Below the pieces are notes generated by a model that saw only the letters and a list, made by a program, of their open reading frames with translations, was not told the origin of the DNA and did not search any database. Positions 1-12,600 of a DNA stretch of 64,000 nt are shown piece after piece. Location of the stretch: NCBI RefSeq assembly GCF_001690195.1, contig NZ_LZGM01000016.1, positions 1-64,000 on the forward strand. The letters run 5' to 3'. This DNA comes from Gilliamella sp. wkB108 (lineage in GTDB: Bacteria; Pseudomonadota; Gammaproteobacteria; Enterobacterales; Orbaceae). The position numbers were made by a program, and so were the translations under genes. Numbering within the stretch: the stretch's first letter is position 1; every line of letters begins with the position of its first letter.

Positions 1-448
<448 letters not shown>

Positions 449-580
449 AAAGTTTGATGCTCAATAACTGTCTCTGACATATTCAAATGAATCTTCAGTG
501 TCACTTATCAAGACTTTATCTTTTAAGTCCGTAGACTTTATTCTTTCGTCTCGCAAGTGCCCACACAGATTGTCTGTTTC

Positions 581-600
581 TTAATTTTTAAAGAGCTGAC
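581..600 (-). promoter_or_regulatory. rRNA leader boxA-like antitermination site
   Basis: On the minus strand the 16S leader contains AGCTCTTTAAAAATTAAG, which resembles the boxA element (TGCTCTTTAA) bound by NusB/NusE for rRNA antitermination. It lies about 140 bases upstream of the 16S start and downstream of the promoter, the expected order. The match is by eye. Confidence 0.6.
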
Positions 601-656
601 AGCTTATCATTTTACCAATCTTTTATTGAATTGGTTTGCTGTCTCAAGGGTTGCGT

Positions 657-685
657 ATATTACTCACTTCACTTTGCCTCGTCAA
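657..685 (-). promoter_or_regulatory. rRNA operon promoter
   Basis: On the minus strand there is a TTGACG -35 box (685-680), a 17-base spacer and a TAATAT -10 box (662-657). Runs of A upstream (about 690-715) resemble an UP element. This puts the start site near 650, about 200 bases before the 16S gene. The rest of 449-748 is leader and spacer with no gene that I can support. Confidence 0.75.
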
Positions 686-748
686 CCCCTATTTTAGTTT
701 TTTTGTCTTTTTTGAATTGAGTGATTGCTTTTTATTCAAATCACCTTG

Positions 749-1930
749 TTATAGAGCAATTTCTATTTGTTTAGCCACCTTGATAGCTTTATTGACGGCT
801 TCTTGAATATTTTCTGCACGAGCCAGAGCCACGCCCATTCGTCTTGTACCTTTTACTTCAGGTTTGCCAAATAAACGTATATCAGTTTGTGGTTCATTAA
901 GCGCCTTTTCTATATTAATAAAAGAGACTTCTTTTGAATAGCCATTAGCTATTATTACTGCTGATGCACTTGCACCATATAATTCAATATTGGTTATTGG
1001 TAAGCCTAAAATAGCCCGAGCATGTAGAGCAAATTCAGATAGATTTTGAGAAATTAATGTCACCATGCCTGTATCATGAGGACGAGGAGATACTTCACTA
1101 AACCACACTTGATCCCCTTTAACAAATAACTCAACACCAAATACACCATACCCTCCTAATGCTGCTGTTATTTTAGTAGCAATTTCTTCAGATAGTGCTA
1201 AAGCTTGGCTAGACATGGGTTGTGGTTGCCAAGATTCACGGTAATCACCGTTTTCTTGTCGGTGACCTATAGGCTTACAAAATGAAATACCGTTAATATG
1301 GCTAACGGTTAATAGAGTAATTTCATAATCAAAGTCAATAAAGCCTTCTATAATGACTTTCCCTTTACCAGAACGCCCACCTTCTTGAGCAAATTTCCAT
1401 GCAGTATCAAGATCAGTTTCACTTCGTAGCAAAGATTGTCCTTTTCCTGACGAACTCATAACCGGTTTTACTAAACAAGGGAAACCAAGTTCTTGTACCG
1501 CTTTTCGAAATTCAACTTCATTCGAAGCAAATTGATAAGGCGATGTTGGTAATTTTAATTCTTCAGCGGCGAGACGGCGTATACCTTCTCTATTCATGGT
1601 AAGTTGTGTTGCCTTTGCTGTTGGGATAACGGTAAATCCTTCTTTTTCCAACTCAACTAAAGTAGCTGTTGCAATTGCTTCAATTTCAGGAACAATATAA
1701 TCTGGTTTTTCAGCTTCAATGACTTTTCTTAAAGCATTGCCGTCAAGCATATTAATAATATGAAAGCGGTGAGCTACTTGCATTGCCGGTGCATTAGCAT
1801 AACTATCTACAGCAATGACTTCGCAACCCAATCGTTGTAATTCAATTACGACTTCTTTAGCAAGCTCGCCAGCACCACAAAGTAGGACTTTAGTCGATGA
1901 AGATGAGAGTGGAGTACCTAATTTGGTCAT
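749..1930 (-). CDS. purT: Formate-dependent phosphoribosylglycinamide formyltransferase PurT
   Basis: PurT uses ATP and formate to formylate glycinamide ribonucleotide, the third step of purine synthesis, without folate. The 393-residue length fits the family (E. coli PurT is 392). An N-terminal Rossmann-like part ([13 protein letters not shown] near residue 15) precedes an ATP-grasp domain with the glycine-rich loop SSSGKGQS near 160 and metal/ATP residues around [15 protein letters not shown] near 270. It lies downstream of purA on the same strand, but a terminator between them suggests separate transcription. No transformylase of the folate type is visible in the window. Confidence 0.96.
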   Translation of the reverse strand: MTKLGTPLSSSSTKVLLCGAGELAKEVVIELQRLGCEVIAVDSYANAPAMQVAHRFHIINMLDGNALRKVIEAEKPDYIVPEIEAIATATLVELEKEGFTVIPTAKATQLTMNREGIRRLAAEELKLPTSPYQFASNEVEFRKAVQELGFPCLVKPVMSSSGKGQSLLRSETDLDTAWKFAQEGGRSGKGKVIIEGFIDFDYEITLLTVSHINGISFCKPIGHRQENGDYRESWQPQPMSSQALALSEEIATKITAALGGYGVFGVELFVKGDQVWFSEVSPRPHDTGMVTLISQNLSEFALHARAILGLPITNIELYGASASAVIIANGYSKEVSFINIEKALNEPQTDIRLFGKPEVKGTRRMGVALARAENIQEAVNKAIKVAKQIEIAL

Positions 1931-1978
1931 AACTACCTCTAATACTTAACCTATATATTGTTCAGATATGCTAAAAAC

Positions 1979-2006
1979 AAAAATCGGGACTATTATCCCG
2001 ATTTTT
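1979..2006 (-). terminator. Terminator after purA
   Basis: AAATCGGGA and TCCCGATTT pair across a 6-base loop. On the minus strand the hairpin is followed by a T-rich run (TTTTTGTTTTT), as in a rho-independent terminator. It sits 12 bases beyond the purA stop codon. T-runs on both sides would let it work in either direction. Confidence 0.85.
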
Positions 2007-2018
2007 TGATATTTACGA

Positions 2019-3320
<1,302 letters not shown>

Positions 3321-3336
3321 TTATTTACTCATTGTG

Positions 3337-4314
3337 TTATTTAATAGATTTCAATTTCATGTATTGAAAAAATTCACTCTCAGGGCTGATGACCATAACA
3401 TCATTACCTGTAAAACTTTGTTCATAAGCTTTTAAACTTCGGATAAAGCTAAAAAACGCTAAATCGTTACCAAAAGCATCGGCATAAAGCTTAGCCACAT
3501 TAGCATCACCTTCACCACGAATAGTACGTGATTGTCGTTGAGCTTCTGATAAAATTTTAGTTGCTTGCAGGGTCGCTCTTGCTCGTTCTTCTTCAGCCTT
3601 TCTAACCCCTTCGAATCGTTTATCTCGCGCGATAACTTCTCGTTCTGCTCTCATTCGGGCATAAATCGATTCGGATACTTCTGTTGGGAAGTTTATTTTT
3701 TTAATTCTAACATCAATTACTTCAATACCAAATGCCCTTAGGCTAGTTTTAGTACTCTCAGGATCTTTTTGGGTATCGGCAACCAATTTTTCAATTGGTT
3801 CATTTTCTACAGCAACTTGAGTAGTACCATTTAAAGCATCTTTTACTCGAATCATGAGAGAGTTACGTGATGTTGTATCGGCGTTAGAATCATTAATAAT
3901 GTCTTCATTACTCAATTTACCGATTTCTGCTCGTAAGCGACCATTTAATCTTGCTAAGAGTAAATCTTCAACATTATTACCGCCTGCCACAGTTTCATAA
4001 TAGCGATTAAAGTCTATAATTTTCCATTGTACGAAATAGTCAACAATGAGTTCCTTTTTCTGTACATTAAAAAATCTTTGTTCGTTACTTTCATTAGGAC
4101 TACTGGAGCTATTGGTTGTTTGAATTTTTGCATCTATAACTTTGACGCTATCCATACCGGGTATTTTAAAATGTAAGCCGGGTTCAGATAAACCAATAAT
4201 CTTATTAAACCGTAAAACAACACCTCGGTAACCTTCTTCAATGACATAGGCACTTGAAAAGAAAGCACCAATTAAAATTAAAACCAGAGGGATCAATAAT
4301 TTTCGCATACTCAA
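3337..4314 (-). CDS. hflC: Membrane protease modulator HflC
   Basis: HflC forms with HflK the periplasm-facing SPFH/prohibitin complex that surrounds and tunes the FtsH protease. The 325-residue protein has one N-terminal membrane segment (residues about 5-23), then a band-7/SPFH domain (EEGYRGVVLRFNKI near 26), and a long charged helix near 215-260 (RMRAEREVIARDKR, EEERARATLQA) typical of the family. It follows hflK with a 9-base gap, so the two are co-translated in the hflX-hflK-hflC order. Confidence 0.95.
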   Translation of the reverse strand: MSMRKLLIPLVLILIGAFFSSAYVIEEGYRGVVLRFNKIIGLSEPGLHFKIPGMDSVKVIDAKIQTTNSSSSPNESNEQRFFNVQKKELIVDYFVQWKIIDFNRYYETVAGGNNVEDLLLARLNGRLRAEIGKLSNEDIINDSNADTTSRNSLMIRVKDALNGTTQVAVENEPIEKLVADTQKDPESTKTSLRAFGIEVIDVRIKKINFPTEVSESIYARMRAEREVIARDKRFEGVRKAEEERARATLQATKILSEAQRQSRTIRGEGDANVAKLYADAFGNDLAFFSFIRSLKAYEQSFTGNDVMVISPESEFFQYMKLKSIK

Positions 4315-4323
4315 TTTTTCTCC

Positions 4324-5550
4324 TTATCGTCCCAATTCTCTTGTTGATTTTCTAGTATGAACATCATTGTTATTACTATTGTCACTATTTGTTACGCCAT
4401 TTTTTGACTCGGATTGCGTCGGCGGTAAGCTTTTTAACATTTCAGAAGAATTAGGTAAGTTAAAATTATAATCACTCTCTGAATTAGATGTATTGGAATT
4501 TGAAGCTTGTTCGCCTTTGTTTTTTAACAATTGCTCTAATGGCAATACCATTAAATTACCACTTTTATCATTAACAACCACTTTGTTGGTTTTCGCTAAT
4601 ATTTTTTCCATAGTTTCAATATATAAACGCTCTTTGGTAATTTCTGGAGCCGCTTTAAATTGTGGTAATATTTGTTCAAAGCGTGCTATATCACCGGTAG
4701 CTTCGAGTTCTACTTTAACTTTATAAGCATTGGCATCAGCTAAAATTCTCGCTGAACGTCCTTCAGCTTGTTGAACTAATTGAACTTTATCCGCTTCTGC
4801 TTGTTTAATTTCTCGTTCACTATCGCTTTGAGCTCGGATAGCATCAGCATAAGCATCTTGTACTTGGTCTGGTGGACTTGCAACTTGGAAATTCAAGTCA
4901 ACAATAGTAATCCCCATATCATAATTAGTTATAACCCGAACTAGTTCGTCTTTAGTACTACTTTCAAGCACCGCTCTACCGTCAGAGATGATTGCATCAA
5001 TATTTGAACTTCCCACAACTGTTCTAAGCGCACTATCGGCAGCTTGAGTTAGACTATTATCAACATTTGTCACCTTAAACAAATATTTTGCAGGATTACT
5101 GATACGATACTGCACATTCATTTGAACTTTAACCAAGTTTTCGCCTGTGGTGACAATAAGTCCTGTCACATCAAAATTTTTGGTACCTTGTGTATCAACT
5201 CTATAGACTTTGTCAATTAACGCTGGGCGCCAATTTAAACCAGGCTGAAGTATTTCTGATTGAACTTGACCAAAACGAGTAACAACACCACGTTCGCTTT
5301 GATTAATTGTATAAAATCCATTGATTCCCCAAATAAAAATTAATACAACAACTACTATACCTATTATTTTAGAGGCATTCATAGGTAGTTTAATTCCTGA
5401 AGAACCTTTATTATTATTTGAATTACCTTTTTTTAAGAGGTTTTTAATTTTATCCAATAAACCAACCGATGAACCGGAAGGTTTTTTGTTGTTATTATTA
5501 CCCCATGGATCGTTATCTTGTCCGTTATTTCCGGGCTGATTCCACGCCAT
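4324..5550 (-). CDS. hflK: Membrane protease modulator HflK
   Basis: HflK is the partner of HflC in the FtsH-regulating complex of the inner membrane. The 408-residue protein starts with a Gly/Asn-rich cytoplasmic tail (WNQPGNNGQDNDPWG), has one membrane segment near residues 62-82, then the SPFH domain (NQSERGVVTRFGQV near 87) and a coiled-coil region near 240-290. The C-terminus is rich in Ser and Asn and of low complexity, which is common in HflK. Gene order and the short gap to hflC support the call. Confidence 0.95.
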   Translation of the reverse strand: MAWNQPGNNGQDNDPWGNNNNKKPSGSSVGLLDKIKNLLKKGNSNNNKGSSGIKLPMNASKIIGIVVVVLIFIWGINGFYTINQSERGVVTRFGQVQSEILQPGLNWRPALIDKVYRVDTQGTKNFDVTGLIVTTGENLVKVQMNVQYRISNPAKYLFKVTNVDNSLTQAADSALRTVVGSSNIDAIISDGRAVLESSTKDELVRVITNYDMGITIVDLNFQVASPPDQVQDAYADAIRAQSDSEREIKQAEADKVQLVQQAEGRSARILADANAYKVKVELEATGDIARFEQILPQFKAAPEITKERLYIETMEKILAKTNKVVVNDKSGNLMVLPLEQLLKNKGEQASNSNTSNSESDYNFNLPNSSEMLKSLPPTQSESKNGVTNSDNSNNNDVHTRKSTRELGR

Positions 5551-5573
5551 ATTTTATATGCTCCATTTAACAA

Positions 5574-6869
5574 TTAGTTGTTATTTTGCGTATTGATTAA
5601 GTATAACAGATCTGGCTCTTGTTTACAGAGACGATTCCATTCAATTGAGGGCATTCTCACATCCAAATGAAAACTACCATCGTCGTTAATAAATTCATTT
5701 TCTACCGCATTTAGCTGATACAAACGACTCCTTAATTTGGCTAAATGAGTGGGTAAATTCAATTTACAAATTTGAATCTGTTTAGCAAGTCGCTCTTTTA
5801 ATGCGATAAATAGGAGATCTAATCCTAAACTATTTTGTGCAGAAATCCAAACACGAATTGGTATACCATTTTCATCACGATCTATACTCGCTTGTTTACC
5901 TTCAATTAAATCGATTTTATTCATAATGATAAGCGTTGGGATGTCATGCGCTTGTATTTCAAATAGAACTTCATCTACAGCATGCATGTTGTCCAATATA
6001 TTAGGATCAGCGGCATCAACCACATGTAATAATAATGTTGCTTCTTGAGTTTCAAGCAAGGTAGCTTTAAAAGCAGCAATTAAATCATGTGGTAAATGGC
6101 GAATAAAACCAACAGTATCAGCAAGAACGACTTCACCAACATCTTCAACATTGATGCGTCTTAAGGTGGGATCGAGTGTAGCAAACAGTTGATCGGCGGC
6201 ATAAACATCTGCATTGGTTAGTACATTAAAGAGTGTTGATTTACCGGCATTAGTATAACCAACTAGCGATATGGTTGATAAATCAGCTTTATTACGTGAT
6301 TGGCGATTTTGATTACGCTGTTTTTCGACTTTGGCTAGTCTTGATAAAATTAATTGAATTCGATGACGAATTAATCGTCTATCTGTTTCTAATTGTGTTT
6401 CACCTGGTCCACGTAAGCCAATCCCACCTTTTTGTCGCTCTAAATGAGTCCAACCTCGCACTAAACGAGTTGATAGGTACTGTAACTGTGCTAATTCAAC
6501 TTGTAATTTGCCTTCATGAGTTCTGGCTCTTTGGGCAAAAATATCCAATATTAATCCTGTTCTATCAACGACTCGGCATTCACATAATTTTTCGAGATTA
6601 CGTTCTTGAGTTGGCGTTAATGTATGATTGACTAAAATGACTGAAGCCTCAAGTTGTTTAACTTTTTCAGCAATTTCGAGTGCTTTACCTTCACCAACAA
6701 AGTATTTCGCTTGCGGTGCTTTTCTGGAGGTAGTCACGATATCGAGAATATCTATTTGAGCTGAAGAAACTAAAACTTCAAACTCTTTAAGATCCTCGAT
6801 ATCGCTTTCTTGAGGAAAAAATACGTGGACTAATAAGGCTGATTCACCGCCTTTATATCGCTCAAACAA
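5574..6869 (-). CDS. hflX: Ribosome-associated GTPase HflX
   Basis: HflX is a GTPase that binds and splits stalled or heat-damaged 70S ribosomes. The 431-residue protein has the N-terminal HflX domain with the conserved [17 protein letters not shown] stretch near 150-165, then a GTPase domain: G1 GYTNAGKST near 205, G3 [10 protein letters not shown] near 255 and G4 NKID near 320. The length fits the family (E. coli 426). It follows hfq with a 21-base gap and precedes hflK. Confidence 0.96.
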   Translation of the reverse strand: MFERYKGGESALLVHVFFPQESDIEDLKEFEVLVSSAQIDILDIVTTSRKAPQAKYFVGEGKALEIAEKVKQLEASVILVNHTLTPTQERNLEKLCECRVVDRTGLILDIFAQRARTHEGKLQVELAQLQYLSTRLVRGWTHLERQKGGIGLRGPGETQLETDRRLIRHRIQLILSRLAKVEKQRNQNRQSRNKADLSTISLVGYTNAGKSTLFNVLTNADVYAADQLFATLDPTLRRINVEDVGEVVLADTVGFIRHLPHDLIAAFKATLLETQEATLLLHVVDAADPNILDNMHAVDEVLFEIQAHDIPTLIIMNKIDLIEGKQASIDRDENGIPIRVWISAQNSLGLDLLFIALKERLAKQIQICKLNLPTHLAKLRSRLYQLNAVENEFINDDGSFHLDVRMPSIEWNRLCKQEPDLLYLINTQNNN

Positions 6870-6890
6870 TCAAACTCTCCACTGAAATAA

Positions 6891-7277
<387 letters not shown>

Positions 7278-7332
7278 TTATGCACAAATAACTAAAATTT
7301 GTATAAATTGATAAAATCTTAACTAAGGAATA

Positions 7333-7370
7333 TACTGAAACATTAGTTTAACCTGAAACTTCTTTACAAC
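7333..7370 (+). repeat. Dispersed 38-bp intergenic repeat, copy 1
   Basis: This lies in the 301-base gap between hfq and miaA, about 70 bases past the miaA stop. It matches copy 3 (22822-22859) at about 31 of 38 positions, including TACTGAAAC at the start and TTAACCTGAAAC followed by TCTTTACAA at the end. The heptamer CTGAAAC occurs twice, 18 bases apart. The rest of the gap (7137-7437) holds no supported gene. Confidence 0.75.
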
Positions 7371-7437
7371 ATGAACTTTTGTTGCTGGTAAAAATGGCAA
7401 GACAATAAGCTACCGGGTAGATAATTAATGATGCTAA

Positions 7438-8349
7438 CTAAAACAGGTTGTTAAATGTAGCATTTATATTATCACTATTTAACCATGTGATAGGTTGCTT
7501 CCAACCTCTTAACCAAGTAATTTGTCTTTTGGCGAGTTGACGAGTTGCACAAATACCTTTAAATACCATTTCATCATAGCTGATATCACCATTTAGATAT
7601 TCCCACATTTGGCGATACCCTACACAACGAATAGAAGGTAAGTTTAAATGTAGATCTGAACGTTGCATCAGTACTTTTACTTCTTGCTCAAAGCCCTGCT
7701 CCAACATCTGTATAAAGCGCTTTTCAATACGTTGATGTAAAATAGATCTGTCTTCTGGCATGATAGCAAATTGCATAATTTCATAGGGTAACGCTTCACC
7801 ACTATTTTGTGTTAGTTCGGTCAAACTTTTACCTGAAATTAAATAAACTTCTAAAGCCCGATTAAGGCGTTGTGGATCGTTGGGATGTATTCTTTGTGCC
7901 GAAATTGGATCTACTTTTTTTAACTCCTCATGGATGGCCTGCCAACCCAATTTATTAGCTTTTTCTTCAATTTGTTGACGGATCTCACTATTAGCAGCCG
8001 GAAGTGGGGATAGACCTTCGATTAAAGCTTTAAAATAGAGCATTGTTCCACCCACTAAAAGTGGAATGCGATCATTTTTTAATGATGTTTCAATTTCAGC
8101 AAGCGCATCATGTCTGAAATTTGCCGCAGAGTAACTTTGTGAAGGATCGCATATATCAATCAATTTATGTGGATATTTTTGTTGTTCTTGCTTGCTTGGT
8201 TTAGCGGTACCAATATCCATACCCCGATAAATTAATGCAGAATCAACACTAATAATATCAATTGGATAACGATCATAAAGTTCCATAGCAAACGCGGTTT
8301 TACCCGATGCTGTCGGCCCCATTAACGAGATAATTTTTGGTTTATTCAT
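7438..8349 (-). CDS. miaA: tRNA dimethylallyltransferase MiaA
   Basis: MiaA transfers a dimethylallyl group to A37 of tRNAs reading UNN codons. MiaB, also in this window at 24483, then adds the methylthio group. The 303-residue protein begins with the P-loop GPTASGKT, followed by [16 protein letters not shown] near 35-50 and the conserved [11 protein letters not shown] near 100. [12 protein letters not shown] near 240 matches the tRNA-binding part. Its start overlaps the mutL stop by 4 bases, giving translational coupling. Confidence 0.97.
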   Translation of the reverse strand: MNKPKIISLMGPTASGKTAFAMELYDRYPIDIISVDSALIYRGMDIGTAKPSKQEQQKYPHKLIDICDPSQSYSAANFRHDALAEIETSLKNDRIPLLVGGTMLYFKALIEGLSPLPAANSEIRQQIEEKANKLGWQAIHEELKKVDPISAQRIHPNDPQRLNRALEVYLISGKSLTELTQNSGEALPYEIMQFAIMPEDRSILHQRIEKRFIQMLEQGFEQEVKVLMQRSDLHLNLPSIRCVGYRQMWEYLNGDISYDEMVFKGICATRQLAKRQITWLRGWKQPITWLNSDNINATFNNLF

Positions 8350-10199
8350 GATAAAAATGATTGAGTAAATAATGATATATCAAGTGTGTGTAAAAATGTT
8401 TCCTGTTGTAACAAATTAGTATCGATTTGTTCTAACTGAGCCAATAATTGAATAACTTTAGCTACACTCCAACTTACGGTACGACTGTCATCACACTGGT
8501 TAGCTAACCAACTTGCAATTATGGTCGGATCTAATGTTACCTGTTCAGATGAAGATATAAAAGCAATCAAGGCTGGTAGTAACTGCTGCCAGTTCATTGT
8601 ACGTAACATTTTAGGTACATTTTGTAGATACAATTTGGCTTTTTCAACATGAAAATCAAAACCTAAAAAAAGCAATTGCGGTTTATAGTTAGCCAGTGTT
8701 TGTTGCTCTTTGTGGTTAATTAAGATGGTTAAAGGAATAAGTAGTTTTTCAGATTCTTGCGATAATAGCTTTATTGCTGTTACTCTTTGCTGAGCAATTG
8801 GTAAATTCATTAACATTAATTTTTGCTGATTATCTTCATACTTTTCAAGCAATGCAATATCAGGTTGAATAACGGTTAATACCCGACCAAATTGAACTAA
8901 AGAAGAACAGTCAATTTGCTGTTGTAATGATTGTAAAGGTGAATTTCGTTTAGGAAACAAAGCGTCAATAACCGCTTTTTGTGATGAGGTTATTTGCTTA
9001 TCATCTTGGGATAATAATGGTGGTTGTAAACGCTCAGTTGATTTTTTTTCCGGCTCATTAACCACATTAACTAATTGAGCATATAGCGCATTTTCTTTTA
9101 TATGACTAGTAACCTTTTTCGCTGGTTGATTAGATGACAAATTGGGTTTTGGATTAGAAGGGTGATCAAAAATATTCTCACCAGCTGCTTGTCGATTGGG
9201 CGCAAGTGCAACTTTATCATCAACAATAGGTAAATTAGATTCTAATGCCATGACAATTGCTTGATAAACAAAATCATGAACTAACCTTGCTTCATGAAAA
9301 CGAACTTCATGTTTAGCTGGGTGAACATTAACATCAACTTGTTTAGGATCTATTTGTAAAAAGACTACATAGCTTTGTTGTTCATTGGTTCGGCTTATAT
9401 AAGCTTGACGTAAAGCATGATTGAGTAATTTATCTTTAATAACTCGACCATTGACATAAAAATATTGTAGTTCGCTTGTTTCGCTGCTTGCAACCCAACC
9501 TTGAATCAATAAGTCATCATGTTGCCAATCCAACTTCACCGCTTTTTGCATGAAAGCACGTCCACAAACTAACTCAACTCTTTTTTCAAGTGATGAAGAT
9601 CGATATTGTTTAACCAATTTACCATTATGTTGTAAATTAAAAGTTACATCCGGTCGAGCAAGTGCAATACGTCTTACAAACTCCTCAATATGCATAAATT
9701 CTGTTTTTTCGGTCTTTAAAAAACGACGACGCGCAGGAGTGTTATAAAAAAGATCTAACACTTCAACGGTCGAACCAACAGGGTGAGCTGCCGGTTTAAT
9801 CGTTGGCGTCATATCTCGACCTTCAGCATAAACTTGCCAAGCTTCAGATTGATTTGTTGTTCGAGAAGTTAAGGTTAAGCGAGATACAGAACTTATACTC
9901 GCTAAAGCTTCTCCTCTAAATCCAAGACTGACGATAGCATCTAAATCATCGAGTGTACTAATTTTGCTAGTAGCATGGCGAGCAAGCGCTAACGCCAATT
10001 CGTCTTTAGCAATACCACAACCGTTATCACGAATGCGAATTAATTTACAACCGCCTTGCTCAAGATCTATATCAATTTGGGTACTACCGGCATCAAGACT
10101 ATTCTCAACTAACTCTTTGATGACAGATGCGGGGCGTTCTACCACTTCACCAGCAGCAATTTGATTAGCCAATTGTGGTGATAGAATATGAATTGCCAT
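8346..10199 (-). CDS. mutL: DNA mismatch repair protein MutL
   Basis: MutL couples MutS mismatch recognition to MutH nicking and UvrD. The 617-residue protein has the N-terminal GHKL ATPase motifs: [10 protein letters not shown] near 31, DNGCGI near 57, RHATSKI near 74 and [14 protein letters not shown] near 94. A low-complexity linker (about 330-430) leads to the C-terminal dimerisation domain. I saw no DQHAxxE(x)4E endonuclease motif, as expected where MutH and Dam marking are used. It overlaps the upstream amidase gene by one base. Confidence 0.97.
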   Translation of the reverse strand: MAIHILSPQLANQIAAGEVVERPASVIKELVENSLDAGSTQIDIDLEQGGCKLIRIRDNGCGIAKDELALALARHATSKISTLDDLDAIVSLGFRGEALASISSVSRLTLTSRTTNQSEAWQVYAEGRDMTPTIKPAAHPVGSTVEVLDLFYNTPARRRFLKTEKTEFMHIEEFVRRIALARPDVTFNLQHNGKLVKQYRSSSLEKRVELVCGRAFMQKAVKLDWQHDDLLIQGWVASSETSELQYFYVNGRVIKDKLLNHALRQAYISRTNEQQSYVVFLQIDPKQVDVNVHPAKHEVRFHEARLVHDFVYQAIVMALESNLPIVDDKVALAPNRQAAGENIFDHPSNPKPNLSSNQPAKKVTSHIKENALYAQLVNVVNEPEKKSTERLQPPLLSQDDKQITSSQKAVIDALFPKRNSPLQSLQQQIDCSSLVQFGRVLTVIQPDIALLEKYEDNQQKLMLMNLPIAQQRVTAIKLLSQESEKLLIPLTILINHKEQQTLANYKPQLLFLGFDFHVEKAKLYLQNVPKMLRTMNWQQLLPALIAFISSSEQVTLDPTIIASWLANQCDDSRTVSWSVAKVIQLLAQLEQIDTNLLQQETFLHTLDISLFTQSFLS

Positions 10200-10966
10200 T
10201 AATGTCGCTCTCCAAACTTTGGATTTTGTTTTACATAATTTTTGATACCTTGATAGATCGCTTTAGCGATTTTATCTTGATGAGCATTACTATTTAGCAA
10301 ACTCTCTTCACTTTCATTTGAAATAAAACCAACTTCGACCAAGATTGAAGGAATATCCGGTGATCGTAACACCCCTAAGCTTGCATGTTCGGGTTTACGC
10401 TTATGCAATTTAATAGTACCATTCATCTCTTTTAAGACTTGAGTAGCTAACTCATAACCTACTCGCTGAGAATAGGAAAATTGTAAATCGAGTACCGCTT
10501 GACTTAAATGGGGATCATGATCATCACTCAGGGCATCACCTGCACCACCTAATAATTGCGATTGTTTTTCATCCTGTTCGATCCAGCGACCAAGCTCTGT
10601 ATCAGCGCGTTTAGTTGAAAGAACCCAAACTGATGCACCTGTTGCACTTCGATTAGGCGCGGCATCAGCATGGATCGATATTAATAGATTGGCTTTATTT
10701 TTACGGGCAATTTCAGAACGTTGAAAAACCGAGATAAAATTATCACTAGTTCGGGTTAACACACCTTTAAAACTCGGATCTTTATTTAATAGGTTAATTA
10801 ATTTCTTAGCGATTGAGAGCGTCACCGTCTTTTCATATAACTTATTTTGACCGATAGCACCAGCGTCTTTACCTCCATGTCCAGCATCAACAGCAATAAC
10901 CACTTTTGCGGCATATACAGAACTACAAAGTAGCAGTAACATAAAAAAAGTAAGTATTTTTTTCAT
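10199..10966 (-). CDS. amiB: N-acetylmuramoyl-L-alanine amidase (amiB locus, short form)
   Basis: This is a zinc amidase that cleaves the stem peptide from MurNAc during cell separation. The 255-residue protein has a signal peptide (residues about 1-19, ending CSSVYAA) directly followed by the Amidase_3 domain: [12 protein letters not shown] with the first zinc His, [10 protein letters not shown] with another, and [12 protein letters not shown] with the catalytic Glu. E. coli AmiB is about 445 residues, with an AMIN domain before and LysM repeats after the catalytic part. Both are absent here. Gene order (tsaE-ami-mutL) is the reason for using the amiB name; septal targeting by AMIN cannot be assumed. 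Confidence 0.88.
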   Translation of the reverse strand: MKKILTFFMLLLLCSSVYAAKVVIAVDAGHGGKDAGAIGQNKLYEKTVTLSIAKKLINLLNKDPSFKGVLTRTSDNFISVFQRSEIARKNKANLLISIHADAAPNRSATGASVWVLSTKRADTELGRWIEQDEKQSQLLGGAGDALSDDHDPHLSQAVLDLQFSYSQRVGYELATQVLKEMNGTIKLHKRKPEHASLGVLRSPDIPSILVEVGFISNESEESLLNSNAHQDKIAKAIYQGIKNYVKQNPKFGERH

Positions 10967-10990
10967 TTCGTTTTTTATCGCGCGTTTTTA

Positions 10991-11461
10991 TTATAATAAG
11001 TTAATAATAGCTTGACCTATATCACTTTTTGCTTTCACGCAAACAGTCCGTTCAAGTGCTAAGTAGGTCAAATGAATTTCAATATCAGCTTTTGGCAATA
11101 CACCTTGAGCTTGCTCGGGCCACTCAATTAAACAAATAGAGCGCGATGAAAAATATTCACGAATGCCCATAAACTCTAACTCTTCTGGATCATTAAGGCG
11201 ATACAAATCAAAATGGTAAACCGAAAAGTTAGCAAATTGATAAGGTTCAACCAAAGTATAAGTTGGACTTTTTACCGCCCCTGTATGCCCTAATTGTTGC
11301 AAAAATCCCCGACTTAGAGTTGTTTTACCTGCACCTAGATCACCAATTAAATAGATCACAATAACACTATCATGCATAGATAAATAATTTAAACAGCCGT
11401 TAGCTAGCTGTTTACCAAATGCAATTGTTTCTTGCTCATTAGCTAAAATAGTCGGTTTCAT
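10991..11461 (-). CDS. tsaE: tRNA threonylcarbamoyladenosine ATPase subunit TsaE
   Basis: TsaE is the ATPase that works with TsaB and TsaD to put threonylcarbamoyl on A37 of ANN-decoding tRNAs. The 156-residue protein has the Walker A motif GDLGAGKTT near 42 and the conserved [10 protein letters not shown] near 70, with HFDLYRL and EFMGIREY following. It is the first gene of the leftward block. tsaC, another gene of the same pathway, lies nearby on the other strand at 12033. Confidence 0.95.
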   Translation of the reverse strand: MKPTILANEQETIAFGKQLANGCLNYLSMHDSVIVIYLIGDLGAGKTTLSRGFLQQLGHTGAVKSPTYTLVEPYQFANFSVYHFDLYRLNDPEELEFMGIREYFSSRSICLIEWPEQAQGVLPKADIEIHLTYLALERTVCVKAKSDIGQAIINLL

Positions 11462-11542
11462 ACAGATTCTTTGCTCAATAAATAGTGTTTATTATATACT
11501 AATAACCCTTGAAGATGCACGAAACAACATTATCTTGATTTT

Positions 11543-11579
11543 TTGACAAGAAGTTTCAGGTTAACTATACGTTTAAATA
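11543..11579 (-). repeat. Dispersed 37-bp intergenic repeat, copy 2
   Basis: Read on the minus strand this shows AAACGTATAGTTAACCTGAA, identical to copy 3 over that core, then a TTCTTGTCAA tail with two changes from the usual TCTTTACAA. It lies between the divergent genes tsaE and tusB and ends 18 bases before the tusB start. Here it occupies promoter space, unlike copies 3 and 4, which sit beyond stop codons. Confidence 0.75.
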
Positions 11580-11597
11580 TAATAAAAGTGTAAAATC

Positions 11598-11882
11598 ATG
11601 TTACATACTATCGCAACCGCTAATCAATCAGCAATTGATCTACAACTTATTTCAGCACAAGATGTTGTACTATTTTGGCAAAATGGTGTTTTTATTTCAT
11701 TAAAAGGTAACATATTATTAAATAACATTATCGAAAAAACAAATAATTGCTACATTTTAGACAGTGACATTAATGCTCGTGGATTAAGTCAGCTGATCGA
11801 TCCAAGAGTAAAAGTAATTAATATGAAGCAAGTTATTGCACTGACAGCAAAATATTATCCGCAAATGAATTGGCAATCATGA
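11598..11882 (+). CDS. tusB: Sulfur relay protein TusB (DsrH-like)
   Basis: TusB is the small subunit of the TusBCD complex that relays sulfur to TusE and MnmA for 2-thiouridine in tRNA. The 94-residue protein starts MLHTIA and keeps the family pattern: a buried VVLFWQNGVF segment, an ILDSDINARGLS stretch near 53-64 and the C-terminal QMNW. tusC and tusD, usually next to tusB, are not in the window, so this copy is separated from its partners. The match is by family pattern; a divergent DsrE/DsrH relative is possible. Confidence 0.82.
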   Translation: MLHTIATANQSAIDLQLISAQDVVLFWQNGVFISLKGNILLNNIIEKTNNCYILDSDINARGLSQLIDPRVKVINMKQVIALTAKYYPQMNWQS

Positions 11883-12032
11883 TCATTAACAAACCAATTT
11901 ATACCAAGCTTTTATAGATCAATATTATAAAATATGAACACCACATGAGTAATTCACTCACGCAAATTTGCAAATACTGACACCTAGGTTTAATATAATT
12001 TTCATTTATCGTTAACTAAATTTTAAATCTTA

Positions 12033-12596
12033 ATGGCAAATTTATTAACCTTAACAGAAAGTTATGAGCTGTTAAAAAAAGGTGAAGTTATTGCTTATCC
12101 AACCGAAGCTGTTTTTGGATTAGGTTGCGATCCCGATTGTGAAACAGCCGTATTAAAATTACTTGAATTAAAACAACGAAGTATTGAAAAAGGTTTAATT
12201 TTAATTGCCAGTGATTATCAACAACTCCAACCTTATATCGATGAAACAATGTTAACTACTGCGCAAAAACAACAAGCTTTGATGAGTTGGCCGGGACCGG
12301 TTACTTGGATTTTACCCAAAAATATTAAAACCCCTTATTTTTTAACTGGTAAATTTAATACCATTGCCGTACGCGTTACTAATCATCCACTAGTGTGTAA
12401 ATTATGCGATCTTTTTGGTAAACCTTTAGTATCAACCAGCGCCAATCTTTCTGCTCATGAACCATGTCGCACTTTTAGTGAGATCGAAAAACAATTTGGT
12501 GCAAATTTCCCGATATTAGAAGGTGAAACAGGACAAAGATCGCAACCTTCAGAAATCAGAGACATTCAAACGGGTCAGATTATTAGGCAAGGATAA
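12033..12596 (+). CDS. tsaC: Threonylcarbamoyl-AMP synthase TsaC
   Basis: TsaC makes threonylcarbamoyl-AMP from threonine, bicarbonate and ATP, the first step of the tRNA t6A modification whose ATPase TsaE is encoded at 10991. The 187-residue protein is a short YrdC-domain form with [18 protein letters not shown] near 18-35, the K-Q-R-S loop ([12 protein letters not shown]) near 47 and [10 protein letters not shown] near 130. It is followed after 4 bases by anmK, so the two probably form an operon. Confidence 0.95.
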   Translation: MANLLTLTESYELLKKGEVIAYPTEAVFGLGCDPDCETAVLKLLELKQRSIEKGLILIASDYQQLQPYIDETMLTTAQKQQALMSWPGPVTWILPKNIKTPYFLTGKFNTIAVRVTNHPLVCKLCDLFGKPLVSTSANLSAHEPCRTFSEIEKQFGANFPILEGETGQRSQPSEIRDIQTGQIIRQG

Positions 12597-12600
12597 GCTT

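Noticed and set aside
12523-12600. N-terminal extension of anmK
   Set aside because: It overlaps tsaC; the ATG at 12601 gives the family N-terminus.
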